Of a DNA stretch of 31,573 bases, positions 1 through 7,709 are shown piece by piece. Below the pieces are notes generated by a model. That model saw only the letters and a list, made by a program, of their open reading frames with translations. It did not search any database and was not told where the DNA came from. The translations under genes and the position numbers were made by a program. Source of the stretch: a virus; IMG/VR virus record IMGVR_UViG_3300006917_000090, positions 1-31,573 of that record. One strand, 5' to 3'. Each line of letters starts with the position of its first letter. Position 1 is the first letter of the stretch.

Positions 1-1
1 C

Positions 2-61
2 AGTCTCGCGCCCTCGCGCTATTTTCACGCTAAAGGAGTAAAAACCACCGGTAAGCAATGA
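2..61 (+). CDS. C-terminal end of an upstream gene (partial)
   Basis: The second reading frame is open from the left edge and ends in a TGA that overlaps the next ATG as ATGA. That is the junction used throughout this phage. Only 19 residues are visible, ending in KTTGKQ, so no function can be assigned. The alternative frame from base 1 stops at 33 and has no such coupling. An AAGGAG sits at 35-40, but it is too far from the ATG at 58 to be an obvious ribosome site. Confidence 0.4.
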   Translation, partial: SLAPSRYFHAKGVKTTGKQ

Positions 62-291
62 CCCATTCCGAACCATCTCTTTTCGTTTGGACCGCCGACC
101 GCCCGACTGCGCCCGGCTGGTATTGGGTGAAGCGCGCAGGCATCGTGGCCGTGCTTGAGATCGCGCGAGGCGAAACGATGGCCGGCGTCGAGGTGCTTTG
201 GGTTTACGGGCTGGCCGGCGGCTGGCCGATTTACAGCGATCATCTTTTGGGCTGGCAATGGGCCGGTCCGATTCCGGAACCGATCCGATGA
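58..291 (+). CDS. Small hypothetical phage protein, tryptophan-rich
   Basis: This 77-residue protein has a PGWYW motif near residue 20 and a second Trp-rich stretch (GWQWAGP) near the C-terminus. Short phage proteins with a PGWYW core and a terminal W-x-GPI are common between replication and packaging genes, but no function is known to me. The ATG at 58 overlaps the previous stop, and the TGA at 289-291 overlaps the next ATG. This places it in one translationally coupled string with the terminase genes. No signal peptide or membrane segment is seen. Confidence 0.65.
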   Translation: MTHSEPSLFVWTADRPTAPGWYWVKRAGIVAVLEIARGETMAGVEVLWVYGLAGGWPIYSDHLLGWQWAGPIPEPIR

Positions 292-743
292 AACCGAAAA
301 CCGTAGTTGATCCCAAGGGCCGCTGCAACGTCCTGCTGCGGATGTCGGAATATCTTGGCGTGCCGAATCAGACGCTCGTCAATTGGTCAAACCTACCTGG
401 CTTTCCGAAGAAAACGAAAACCGGATGGCTGGTTTCCGAGGTGGCGGCTTTCGTCGATGAGAAAAATCAGGCGGAAAATCCCGAGTGGGATTACGAAAAG
501 GTGAGACACAAGCGGGCGCAAGCGAGTCGCGAAGAGCTGCGGCTGGCGCAAGAGCGGGGCGAGCTAATCCCCGCCGCCGAGGTGGAGCGGGAATGGAGCG
601 CGAGAATCAACCGGCTAAAGAGCGAGATCGACCGCGCGTTTGCCAGGGCCGCGCCGCAGCTTTCGGGTTGTGACGCGCCGGATATATTGAAATCCCTGCG
701 AAAGCTGGCGCGGGATGTTTACGAACAGGAATCAAAGATATGA
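288..743 (+). CDS. Terminase small subunit, Nu1-like
   Basis: The 151-residue product starts at the ATG at 288, chosen because it forms an ATGA overlap with the preceding stop; an in-frame start at 198 would run 90 bases into that gene. The N-terminal third reads as a winged-helix DNA-binding unit (LGVPNQTLVNW, then PGFPKKTKTGW and a VSEVAAFV helix), as in the lambda Nu1 and excisionase-like fold. The rest is a charged helical region suited to oligomerisation and contact with the large subunit. In lambda-type phages this subunit recognises the cos site and loads the packaging motor. Its place two genes before the large terminase supports the call. No cos site was identified. Confidence 0.75.
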   Translation: MKPKTVVDPKGRCNVLLRMSEYLGVPNQTLVNWSNLPGFPKKTKTGWLVSEVAAFVDEKNQAENPEWDYEKVRHKRAQASREELRLAQERGELIPAAEVEREWSARINRLKSEIDRAFARAAPQLSGCDAPDILKSLRKLARDVYEQESKI

Positions 744-949
744 AACTCCCCGGAGAAAAAGGAGACCTACGAATCGTGACGCGATTTATCCGAATCGCGG
801 ACGGTGCGGAAAGGACGTTTGTGGAGACTTACAACAAATCATTCGACGCGGCGACCCGGCGAAATGCAGCGGCTATGGCGATGCGTAACGTTGGATTAGA
901 ACGCGATGGGATGCTCTGCTTGGCTTGTGATTACGAATACCTAAAATGA
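740..949 (+). CDS. Small hypothetical protein between the terminase subunits
   Basis: This 69-residue protein is coupled by ATGA overlaps on both sides, at 740 and 946. It is basic at the N-terminus and contains a TFVETYNKSFDAATRR stretch likely to be helical, and it ends in two cysteines (CLACDYEY). I do not recognise the family. Its position between small and large terminase suggests a packaging accessory, but that is inference from place alone. Confidence 0.6.
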   Translation: MKLPGEKGDLRIVTRFIRIADGAERTFVETYNKSFDAATRRNAAAMAMRNVGLERDGMLCLACDYEYLK

Positions 950-2790
950 CACAACCCCTAGCCGCCATCTGGGGCCGCGCCCTCGCTCCAGAACCCGACC
1001 TGAAGCCGTGGGAATGGTGCGAGCGGAACGTCAAAAATATTCCCTATTCGCCAGTGCCAGGCGGCTTTTCGTCGGCGCATCATCCGGCGATCCGAGAAGT
1101 CATGGAAACAATCTGCGACCCGGCCGTGCCGCTGGTCGTGCTGAAATGCGCTGTCCAGACGATCAAGACCTTGGCGCTTGAACTCTCTATCACCTGGGCG
1201 GTCAAGAACGACCCGGCGCCGACGCTCTTCTTGCAGGACCAGGACGCGAACGCGAAGGACGAAATGCAGATGCGACTCCGGCCGCTCATGGAGAATACCG
1301 AGGCGGTCAAGCAGCTAATCCCCATCGGGGCCGACAAAGACAAGGCGAAAAACGCCAGCATCCTTTTCCGGAACGGGATGCCGCTTTGGGTTCTCGGTGC
1401 CAGCAACCCGCGCAACCTTCAGCGCCGATCCATTCGCCGCGTGTTTCTCGACGAATGCTGGATGTATCCACCGGACCGCATGGCGATCAAGGAAGCGAGC
1501 GCGCGCGTTACGGCCTTTGGGTATCTTGGGAAGGTAGTAGCCGCCAGCCAGGGCAGCGAAGAGAATGACGAATTCGACAAGCTGCACAAAGAAACCGATC
1601 AACGGGAATGGAACGTAGCTTGTCCGGAGTGCGAATGCTTGCAACCGCTAGCCTGGTCGAATGTGAAATTCACGGCCGAGCGGGACGACAACGGGAACTA
1701 CAATTACCCTGAGATCGCGCCGACGGTCCATTACGAATGCGCGAAATGTCAGGCGAAATGGGAGGACACCGATGAGATGCGCCGTGATCTCAACGCGACC
1801 GGGCGATTCGTGGCGACCAATGAAAGCGCGCCAAAGGGCAAGGTAGGATTCACCGTCAATTCGATCTCTTCGATGCCATGGGCGATCCTTGTCGAGATGT
1901 ATCTATCGGCTAAGGTCGCGAGCTGGACGGGCGACATCGGGCCGCTGAAGGTCTTTTACCAGAAGCGGCTGGCCTGGTGCTGGGGCGACGGGAACGGCGA
2001 GGATTTCAAGATCGAGGTGAAGGGCAGCGGTTACAAGCTAGAGGATGCCGAGAAATGGGAGGATGAAAGCATCCTTTCGATGCGCGCCGGCTTTCTCAAG
2101 ATCGGGAAGAAGCCGGAGGGAGAATTACCGCCCGGCAACTTTCTTTTCCGCGTTATGACCGTGGACGTTCAACAAGCCTGCTTTTTCTATGTCGTGCGGT
2201 CTTGGAGCCGAGACGGGAAAAGCCGGTTGTTGAAAGCCGGCCGGGCGATTTCATGGAATGATCTGGATGCGCTGGCGACCCGTTACAATCTTTGTCCGCA
2301 AATGGTAATGGTGGACTCCGGCAATCAGCCGGCCGTCGAGGTTTACCCGAACACGGCCGCGCGTGGCTGGACCTGCTTGCGAGGCGATCAGCGCCGGTCA
2401 TTCCCGCACCGTGACAAGATCGAGGGCAGGACATTTGAGAGGTATTACTCGACCGTCCGCAAGGTGCCGCTGTCAAAGGGCAAGGTGGCGAAGGTGTTCC
2501 ACTGGTCGAATCTCAACTGCAAAGACATGCTCGCGCGGATGCTCCGGATGCCGGAGCGATGGCAGATTGCCGATGATATTCTCGACTCATGCCCGGAATA
2601 CCACGACGCGATGAACTCTGAGCGGCGAGTCAAGCGAAACAAGATCTGGCAATGGGAGGAAATTTCAAAGAGCCGGCCGAATCACCTATGGGACTGCGAG
2701 GCGATGCAGATCGTGGCGGGGCTGATGACGAAGGTAATCGGCGCGGAGATTGAGGCGGAAAAGGTTGAACCCGAAACGGAATCGGAATAA
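946..2790 (+). CDS. Terminase large subunit, GpA family
   Basis: This 614-residue packaging motor matches the lambda gpA type in length and order. A degenerate Walker A-like segment lies at residues 66-75 (LKCAVQTIKT) and a Walker B at 165-170 (RVFLDE). Paired CxxC motifs at about 226 and 265 (CPEC and CAKC) form the zinc insert typical of GpA proteins. The C-terminal nuclease half carries TVDVQ near residue 407 and VDSG near 456, giving acidic metal ligands. The enzyme should hydrolyse ATP to translocate DNA into the prohead and cut it at the genome ends. The ATG overlaps the previous stop. Lambda gpA is about 640 residues, so the gene looks complete. Confidence 0.93.
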   Translation: MTQPLAAIWGRALAPEPDLKPWEWCERNVKNIPYSPVPGGFSSAHHPAIREVMETICDPAVPLVVLKCAVQTIKTLALELSITWAVKNDPAPTLFLQDQDANAKDEMQMRLRPLMENTEAVKQLIPIGADKDKAKNASILFRNGMPLWVLGASNPRNLQRRSIRRVFLDECWMYPPDRMAIKEASARVTAFGYLGKVVAASQGSEENDEFDKLHKETDQREWNVACPECECLQPLAWSNVKFTAERDDNGNYNYPEIAPTVHYECAKCQAKWEDTDEMRRDLNATGRFVATNESAPKGKVGFTVNSISSMPWAILVEMYLSAKVASWTGDIGPLKVFYQKRLAWCWGDGNGEDFKIEVKGSGYKLEDAEKWEDESILSMRAGFLKIGKKPEGELPPGNFLFRVMTVDVQQACFFYVVRSWSRDGKSRLLKAGRAISWNDLDALATRYNLCPQMVMVDSGNQPAVEVYPNTAARGWTCLRGDQRRSFPHRDKIEGRTFERYYSTVRKVPLSKGKVAKVFHWSNLNCKDMLARMLRMPERWQIADDILDSCPEYHDAMNSERRVKRNKIWQWEEISKSRPNHLWDCEAMQIVAGLMTKVIGAEIEAEKVEPETESE

Positions 2791-2812
2791 CATAGGGTTA
2801 TCATAGGGCTAT
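2791..2812 (+). repeat. Tandem 11-base direct repeat abutting a start codon
   Basis: CATAGGGTTAT is followed at once by CATAGGGCTAT, one mismatch in 11, and the second copy supplies the first two bases of the ATG at 2811. It fills the whole gap between the terminase stop and the next gene. The AGGG in the second copy is too close to the ATG to be a good ribosome site. Confidence 0.6.
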
Positions 2813-2954
2813 GAACGATACAACCAAGCTTTCAGAGATTACCCTGGCCGCGCCGGCCAAGATCGCGCCGGAGAAAAAGCCAACCCCTCCGAAAGGCTTT
2901 CGGTTTTTCAGCAAGCGCAAAGGGCCGCGGCATCAAAAGCCCAAGTCGCGTTGA
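2811..2954 (+). CDS. Small basic protein (47 aa)
   Basis: This short open frame begins 20 bases after the terminase stop and encodes a Pro/Lys-rich 47-residue peptide. An N-terminal TTKLSEITLAAP is followed by a strongly basic tail (KGFRFFSKRKGPRHQKPKSR). Small basic or proline-rich peptides at this position occur in other lambda-like head operons. No function is assigned; nucleic-acid or capsid binding would be a guess from charge. The stop codon overlaps the TTGACA box at 2951. Confidence 0.5.
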   Translation: MNDTTKLSEITLAAPAKIAPEKKPTPPKGFRFFSKRKGPRHQKPKSR

Positions 2955-2992
2955 CAGTCGGCCGGTTTCATGGCGGCCGGCCTTTTTGTCAA
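2951..2992 (+). terminator. Hairpin with T-run overlapping the gpW-like start
   Basis: GGCCGG at 2960-2965 pairs with CCGGCC at 2977-2982 around an 11-base loop and is followed by TTTTT at 2983-2987. This is the layout of an intrinsic terminator. Outside it TTGACA (2951-2956) is complementary to TGTCAA (2987-2992), so the whole 42 bases can fold. The loop contains the ATG at 2970. It could act as an attenuator between the terminase and portal genes or control translation initiation. Confidence 0.5.
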
Positions 2993-3233
2993 CTTTACGG
3001 AAGTCGAGGTTTTGCAGATTCTGGCGAAGGCGAAAGCCCTCGTCTTAGAAGGCAAGACCATCCTCAATTATGGCGATCAGGGAACGTCCGTAGGCAAGGC
3101 GTTCACGATGCCGGTCGATAAGGTGATTGACGAATGCAATTACGCGCTCCGCGTTCTCGATCCCGATACTTACGGGACGCCAGTATCGACTCGCCGCGCT
3201 CATTCCAACTTTGGCGGATTTTTCAACCAATGA
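2970..3233 (+). CDS. gpW-like head-tail joining protein (putative)
   Basis: This 87-residue protein lies between large terminase and portal, where lambda encodes gpW. Its core follows the gpW pattern of a helix (VLQILAKAKALVLEGK), a short beta hairpin (TILNYGDQGTSVGKAFTM) and a second helix (VDKVIDECNYALRVL), then a Gly/Phe-rich tail. gpW plugs the connector after packaging and forms the surface for tail joining. The ATG at 2970 sits within a hairpin loop and has TTGACA 13 bases upstream but no Shine-Dalgarno site. The stop overlaps the portal ATG. The family call rests on position and predicted secondary structure rather than clear residue identity. Confidence 0.6.
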   Translation: MAAGLFVNFTEVEVLQILAKAKALVLEGKTILNYGDQGTSVGKAFTMPVDKVIDECNYALRVLDPDTYGTPVSTRRAHSNFGGFFNQ

Positions 3234-4669
3234 AGCTGCCAAATTGGATTAGACAGGCGGCGCTAAAGGTGGCGTCAACCGGGGCGCAATTTGAAAGCGG
3301 CAAGCGCGAATCGCGTTCGCGTGGGACGATTCCAGGTGGGACGCCGAGCGGGCTTAAATACGATCTGCCCGCCTACACCCGGCAGGAGATTCTGAAACGG
3401 TCGCGATACATCGCGCGCAATTCCGGATTCCAGGCCGAGATCAAATCCCTCATGGCGGTCTACGCCATCGGCGATGGGATGCGCCCCCAGGCGAAGTCGC
3501 CCGATACCGACTGGAACGCGGAAGCGGAAAGGCTTTTCAACGAGTGGTCATTTCGCGCGGAGATCACCAATCGGTTTAACTTCTTCGAGGTGCAGCACCT
3601 GGTCTCGCGCGCGCTCGACGACGACGGTGAGATCTTTGCGGTCAAGACCTTTGACCTTTACGAAAATCCCAAGCTTCAAATCGTCGAGACTCACGCGATT
3701 GATTGCAAGACCGATGCCGAGAAAAACCTGTTCGACGGCATCCAATTCGATGCAGTAGGCCGGCCGGTATCCTACATGCTACGGTCGCGCAAGATGGGCG
3801 ACCCGTCCGTTTCTCTCCCGGCTTCTGGCGTGATTCACGTTTTCGAGCCGCAATCTGTCAGCATGAGTCGCGCGTTCCCATCGGGCCAGCATGGACTGAC
3901 AAAGATGCAAGATGTGATGGAGCTGCTAGCGATGGAGACACACGCCACGAAAGACGCGGCCGAGGTGTCCCGCGTGCTGAAATCCAATCGCGAACGGGCG
4001 CTAAGTGACGGCGATTTCTCGCTCGATTCCGAAGGCGATAACTCTGAGATGACGACCGATGAAGCGGCCGTTGCGGCTGCGATTGGCGGGCGGATCGTCC
4101 GGATCAATACCGACGAAGAGCTGAACAGCTTCAACTCGAATCGCCCGAACGCGATGTTTCAGGGATTCCTGGACACGCTGAACCGCGAGGCCAGCGGCGG
4201 GAAGCTGCCGTTCGAGGTGCTATGGGATGCGTCCAAGGTCGGCGGCGCGTCCGTGCGCCTCGTCGTTAGCAAAGCGGATCGGCAATTCCAATACCGCCAA
4301 GGCGTCATGAAAACGCGCTTTCTGACTCCAGTATGGGGCTACGTCATCGGCTCGTTTATCAATGCCGGGATCTTGCCCGCCGTGAAAGGCTGGAATCGCG
4401 TTGACTGGACGACTCCTCGCCGCATCACGGTGGACGCTGGGCGCGAGGCGCAAGCGAACCGTCTCGATGTCGAGAGCGGCCTTAAGACTTGGGCCGATGA
4501 CATTGCCGAACGTGGGGGGGACTTCGACGAATGGTTGCGCGAACGGTCCGACCAGGCGCGGAAGATTATGGGCGCGGCCGGTATGGACGCGAGCGAACCG
4601 ATCCCGCTTTGGATGATTTACAAGCCGAGCGGCATGGCCCTTCAAACTCAGACAACCGAAATCGAATGA
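3230..4669 (+). CDS. Portal protein, lambda gpB family
   Basis: The 479-residue product starts at the ATG at 3230, which overlaps the preceding stop; an upstream in-frame start at 3134 would overlap the gpW-like gene by 100 bases. Hallmarks of the lambda portal family are the early RSRYIARNSGFQAEI segment, the DDDGEIFAV motif near residue 135, and the GGKLPFEVLWDASKVGGASVR region. That region corresponds to the conserved Y-S-S-x-R area that lies near the portal channel. A dodecameric ring at one capsid vertex forms the DNA entry port and the terminase dock. Length is close to that of lambda gpB (533 aa), with a somewhat shorter C-terminus. Confidence 0.92.
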   Translation: MKLPNWIRQAALKVASTGAQFESGKRESRSRGTIPGGTPSGLKYDLPAYTRQEILKRSRYIARNSGFQAEIKSLMAVYAIGDGMRPQAKSPDTDWNAEAERLFNEWSFRAEITNRFNFFEVQHLVSRALDDDGEIFAVKTFDLYENPKLQIVETHAIDCKTDAEKNLFDGIQFDAVGRPVSYMLRSRKMGDPSVSLPASGVIHVFEPQSVSMSRAFPSGQHGLTKMQDVMELLAMETHATKDAAEVSRVLKSNRERALSDGDFSLDSEGDNSEMTTDEAAVAAAIGGRIVRINTDEELNSFNSNRPNAMFQGFLDTLNREASGGKLPFEVLWDASKVGGASVRLVVSKADRQFQYRQGVMKTRFLTPVWGYVIGSFINAGILPAVKGWNRVDWTTPRRITVDAGREAQANRLDVESGLKTWADDIAERGGDFDEWLRERSDQARKIMGAAGMDASEPIPLWMIYKPSGMALQTQTTEIE

Positions 4670-5442
4670 ATCCTCAATTCGTGCATTCCCTATTCTGTCG
4701 GCCTTGGAACATCGAAGGAACCTATTGGTCCGCGATGGCAAACGCCGCGCTTCAGCCTGGCAATCTTTCGCTCGCGGACTTCTTTGTTGCCCGCGAAAAA
4801 ATGGAGATCGACGGAAACGGGGTCGCGCACATCTCAATTACCGGCGTCCTCGGGGATCTCGCGCCCATCGATGCGATGTTTGGCGATTCGGATTACAGCA
4901 CAATCGCAGCCGAGCTGGCAGACGCCAAAAAGAACGCGCGCGGCATCATGCTTCACGTTGATTCCCCTGGCGGGCAAGCCACCGGCAACGTCGAGGTTGC
5001 CAGCCTTGTCGCTGGACGGAAGCCGACTGCCGCGCACATTTCGGGAATGGGATGCTCTGCTGCCTACTGCATCGCATCTGGCGCCGATCACATTTCGGCC
5101 GAGCCATCGGCCATCGTCGGCAGCATCGGAACGATTCTAGCCCTGCTCGACGTTTCCGGCCTATGGGAATCGATGGGAGTCAAGCCCGACTACATCAAAA
5201 GCGGCGAGCTGAAAGCGGCTGGTTATCCTCCGGCGCAAACGGCCGAGGAACGCGCCAGCCTTCAAGAGACGGTTGATGACCTATTCGCACTGTTCAAGGG
5301 CCACGTATCCACCTATCGCGCAGTCCCGGCAAGCGCCATGCAAGGCCAGGCTTTCGTCGGCGCTCGCGCCAAAGAAAACAAGATGATCGACGCGGTTTCG
5401 AATTACGAGCAGGCATACCAGAAGCTGCTCCGCAGGATGTAA
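4666..5442 (+). CDS. S49 family prohead protease, lambda gpC-like
   Basis: This 258-residue protein starts at the ATG that overlaps the portal stop. It shows the SppA/ClpP-type fold: LHVDSPGGQATG near residue 100, then the nucleophile Ser131 in GMGCSAAY, then AIVGSIGTI. Lys178 in YIKSGELK is the likely partner of a Ser-Lys dyad. In lambda, gpC matures the prohead and its internal scaffold (Nu3) overlaps the C-terminus of gpC. Here the scaffold-like protein is instead a separate gene just downstream. No signal peptide is seen, as expected for a prohead enzyme rather than periplasmic SppA. Confidence 0.9.
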   Translation: MNPQFVHSLFCRPWNIEGTYWSAMANAALQPGNLSLADFFVAREKMEIDGNGVAHISITGVLGDLAPIDAMFGDSDYSTIAAELADAKKNARGIMLHVDSPGGQATGNVEVASLVAGRKPTAAHISGMGCSAAYCIASGADHISAEPSAIVGSIGTILALLDVSGLWESMGVKPDYIKSGELKAAGYPPAQTAEERASLQETVDDLFALFKGHVSTYRAVPASAMQGQAFVGARAKENKMIDAVSNYEQAYQKLLRRM

Positions 5443-5465
5443 CGGTTGACACAAAATCAAAACCA

Positions 5466-5912
5466 ATGGAAACGGACTCTACCGAAACCGAACGCTTCGC
5501 GTCTCTCGCGGAAGCGCGCGCCGCCTATTGCGAACTCGAAAGCGAATCGCAGTCTTTACTCAACGAAGCCGACGCGAAAGTGACGGCGCTCCAGGCCGAG
5601 CTTCAAGCGGCGAACGAGCGGGCGGATAGCCATGAGGCAGACTTTAACGCCGCGAGCGAGCAGATCGAATCATTGAAAGCCGCGAACGCCGAAGCCGCAT
5701 CGAAGATCGCCGCCCTAGAAGCGAGCGCCAAAACCGCCGAAGCCGAAGCTGCCCGCATCGCCGCGAGCCTTGGCATTGACCCCGTTCAACTCGCCATCTC
5801 GCAATCCATCGCCGGAAACCAAATGAGCCGCAAAGAATTTGAAGCTCTCAGCCATCGCGCGCGCCGGGAGTTTCTCGCCGCTGGAGGCAAAATCGATCAA
5901 TCCACTATCTGA
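5466..5912 (+). CDS. Coiled-coil protein, candidate capsid scaffold
   Basis: This 148-residue Ala/Glu-rich protein has long heptad-like coiled coil from about residue 30 to 100, with a compact C-terminus (MSRKEFEALSHRARREFLAAGGKI). It sits between the prohead protease and the major capsid protein, the usual site of a scaffold, and is small and highly charged like lambda Nu3. The C-terminal helix resembles short conserved ends seen in phage proteins at this locus. TTGACA lies at 5446-5451, 14 bases before the ATG, with no Shine-Dalgarno site. Scaffold function is inferred from place and coiled coil. Confidence 0.7.
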   Translation: METDSTETERFASLAEARAAYCELESESQSLLNEADAKVTALQAELQAANERADSHEADFNAASEQIESLKAANAEAASKIAALEASAKTAEAEAARIAASLGIDPVQLAISQSIAGNQMSRKEFEALSHRARREFLAAGGKIDQSTI

Positions 5913-5938
5913 AATCTCAACTCTAACTATCTCAAGCT

Positions 5939-7087
5939 ATGCCCGCTAATACTCTTCCAAGCGCCATCGCGGACGCCTACAAGGCCGCTGAAATTGTCGG
6001 TCGCGAGTCGGTCGGCTTCATCAATTCGGTGATGCTCAACACCGGCTCCGAAAAAGTCGCTCTGAACGCGGCCGTAAAATCCCTCAAGACCGAAGCGCCG
6101 ACGCTCAATACCAGTGTCACGCCGGCCATGACGATCCCCGAGGGCGACGTCCAGACGATCACCGAAGCCAACTTCACCCTCGGCCAGGTCGCCAATGTGA
6201 TGATCAACATCACCGGCGAGGAACAGAAAACGCTCGATACCCACTACAGCTTCGAGACGGTCCACGGCAATCAGTTTCTCCAGGCGTTCCGCAAGATCCG
6301 CAACGCCATCGAGAGCTACCTTTGGGGCATTTGCTACAAGGGCGCGTCGCGGGCCATCGGGACCGCTGGCACGACTCCTTTCGGCAATTCCACCGTGGGC
6401 ATCGATGACATCGCTGAGATTCGCCAGATCATTTTCGACAACGGTTATCTCTCGAGCGGCGATATGTCGCTGGTGTTGAACTCCGCTGCCGGAACCAACC
6501 TGCGCCAGCTCGCGCAGTTGCAAAAGGTGAATGAAGCCGGCGGTGGCGACCTGCTCCGCAATGGCGAGCTGCTCAACTTGCAGGGATTCAGCATCAAAGA
6601 AAGCGCCGGCATCGGGACGCATACCAAGGGCAATGGAACCAGCTACCAGCTCTCCGCTGCCGAAGCCGTGGGAAGCACCACGATCAACGTTGATACCGGC
6701 TCCGGCACCATTCTGACCGGCGACGTCATCACCTTCACAGGCTACAGCGACAAATACGTCGTGAATACCACGATGACCGGCAACGCGGCCGTGATTGGCG
6801 ATCCTGGTATCCGGGTCGCTGTCGCGGACGATACCGCTGTCACGGTAACCGGCAACTACACGCCGAATGTCGGACTCAACCGGATGTGTGTCGAACTCGC
6901 CGCGCGCCCGCTGGCCGTCCCAGGCACCGATGCCGCGACCGACGTCATCGAGGTGCAAGACCCGCTCACCGGCCTGACCTACGAGATTCGCGAATATTCC
7001 GGATTCCACAAGAAGATGTGGTCGATCACGGTCGTCTACGCCGGGAAAGTCTGGCACCCGCAAGGCGTCGCAATCCTCATCGGTTAA
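5939..7087 (+). CDS. Major capsid protein, P22 coat-like
   Basis: This 382-residue protein has the sequence style of the P22 gene 5 coat family. It opens with an N-terminal arm (MPANTLPSAIADAYKAAEIV) and a VGFINSVMLN segment. A central DIAEIRQIIFDNGYLSSGDMSLVLNS-type region follows, then the conserved AGTNLRQLAQLQKVNEAGGGDLL and FSIKESAGIGTHTKG stretches, and a beta-rich insertion (about residues 235-310) that could be the extra surface domain. It should form the HK97-fold capsid shell. The 26-base leader is G-poor (AACTCTAACTATCTCAAG) with no ribosome site, perhaps an unstructured leader for high expression. A 378-residue antisense frame here is a shadow. Confidence 0.9.
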   Translation: MPANTLPSAIADAYKAAEIVGRESVGFINSVMLNTGSEKVALNAAVKSLKTEAPTLNTSVTPAMTIPEGDVQTITEANFTLGQVANVMINITGEEQKTLDTHYSFETVHGNQFLQAFRKIRNAIESYLWGICYKGASRAIGTAGTTPFGNSTVGIDDIAEIRQIIFDNGYLSSGDMSLVLNSAAGTNLRQLAQLQKVNEAGGGDLLRNGELLNLQGFSIKESAGIGTHTKGNGTSYQLSAAEAVGSTTINVDTGSGTILTGDVITFTGYSDKYVVNTTMTGNAAVIGDPGIRVAVADDTAVTVTGNYTPNVGLNRMCVELAARPLAVPGTDAATDVIEVQDPLTGLTYEIREYSGFHKKMWSITVVYAGKVWHPQGVAILIG

Positions 7088-7092
7088 TCCGC

Positions 7093-7302
7093 ATGATTAT
7101 CTACCTTACAACCGACGCGCCCGTTGCTGGCAACGTATGGCCGAAAGGAACCCGTCTCTCCGCTCCCGACGCTGCCGCCATGGCCGCTGTAAGGGATGGG
7201 GTCGCGACCTTCGAGCCGCCCACTGAAAAGCAGCCCGCGCAGGTTGGAAACGAGGTGGAGGACGACGCGCCGAAACGCAGGGGCCGCCCGCCGAAGGCGT
7301 GA
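7093..7302 (+). CDS. Small protein with AT-hook-like C-terminus
   Basis: This 69-residue protein starts five bases after the capsid stop. The N-terminal half resembles a small beta-domain found after capsid genes (MIIYLTTDAPVAGNVWPKGTRL). The C-terminus KRRGRPPKA matches the GRP core of an AT-hook, a minor-groove DNA-binding element. Lambda places FI-like DNA-packaging accessories at this spot, often with basic tails. Function is not established. It is the last gene before the strong hairpin at 7340-7370. Confidence 0.6.
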   Translation: MIIYLTTDAPVAGNVWPKGTRLSAPDAAAMAAVRDGVATFEPPTEKQPAQVGNEVEDDAPKRRGRPPKA

Positions 7303-7339
7303 GACTTTGGGTTAAGGTTGCAGTTCATCGTCATGGGCA

Positions 7340-7370
7340 GGGCCGGGGAGACTAAATCACTCCCCGGCCC
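7340..7370 (+). terminator. Strong hairpin between capsid and connector genes
   Basis: GGGCCGGGGAG at 7340-7350 pairs perfectly with CTCCCCGGCCC at 7360-7370, giving 11 GC-rich base pairs and a 9-base loop. The following bases (GCTTCATTTA) hold no real T-run, so this is not a classic intrinsic terminator. It could lower read-through or protect the 3' end of the capsid mRNA. The surrounding gap 7303-7385 holds no gene. Confidence 0.6.
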
Positions 7371-7385
7371 GCTTCATTTAAAGCC

Positions 7386-7709
7386 ATGAAACTCACGGAA
7401 GAAATCCAGGCCGACCTTTACTCCGGCGAACTCGACGACCTTTTCCAGCCGGTCGAATGGGGATATCACATCCTTAAGGCGATGGTCGAAACTGCCGCAA
7501 CGATTGAGGGCATGGACGACCTAGGCGGGACCGTGTTGCGCGGGGAGCGGCAATTCAAGTTTCGCCGCCGTGACCTGGTGGAGATTGACGAAGATTTCGA
7601 GATGATAGGCGATGTGATCCATTTCGCCGGCCGCGTTTACGATGTGATGGAGATCGAGGACCGGCCGGATCATCCGATTGTCATCGTCCGGGGAGATTTG
7701 CGCGCATGA
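7386..7709 (+). CDS. Head-tail connector protein (putative)
   Basis: This 107-residue acidic protein is beta-rich in its C-terminal half (LRGERQFKFRRRDLVEIDEDFEM, then VIHFAGRVYDVMEIEDRPDHPIVIVRGDL). Size and place, directly after the capsid genes and before the minor tail protein, match the stopper or FII-like connector that seals the portal and joins the tail. The VxxxGRxYxVMEIEDRPDHP pattern is what connector-type beta proteins commonly show. Identity is inferred from synteny, as no unique motif is visible. The stop overlaps the next ATG. Confidence 0.6.
   Translation: MKLTEEIQADLYSGELDDLFQPVEWGYHILKAMVETAATIEGMDDLGGTVLRGERQFKFRRRDLVEIDEDFEMIGDVIHFAGRVYDVMEIEDRPDHPIVIVRGDLRA

Noticed and set aside
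4220-4837. 205-residue - strand frame over portal and protease
   Set aside because: Antisense to two well-supported genes, with no domain or start signal.
5927-7063. 378-residue - strand frame over the capsid gene
   Set aside because: It is a shadow: the + strand frame has a clear coat family pattern, and the - frame has no start signal or recognisable domain.
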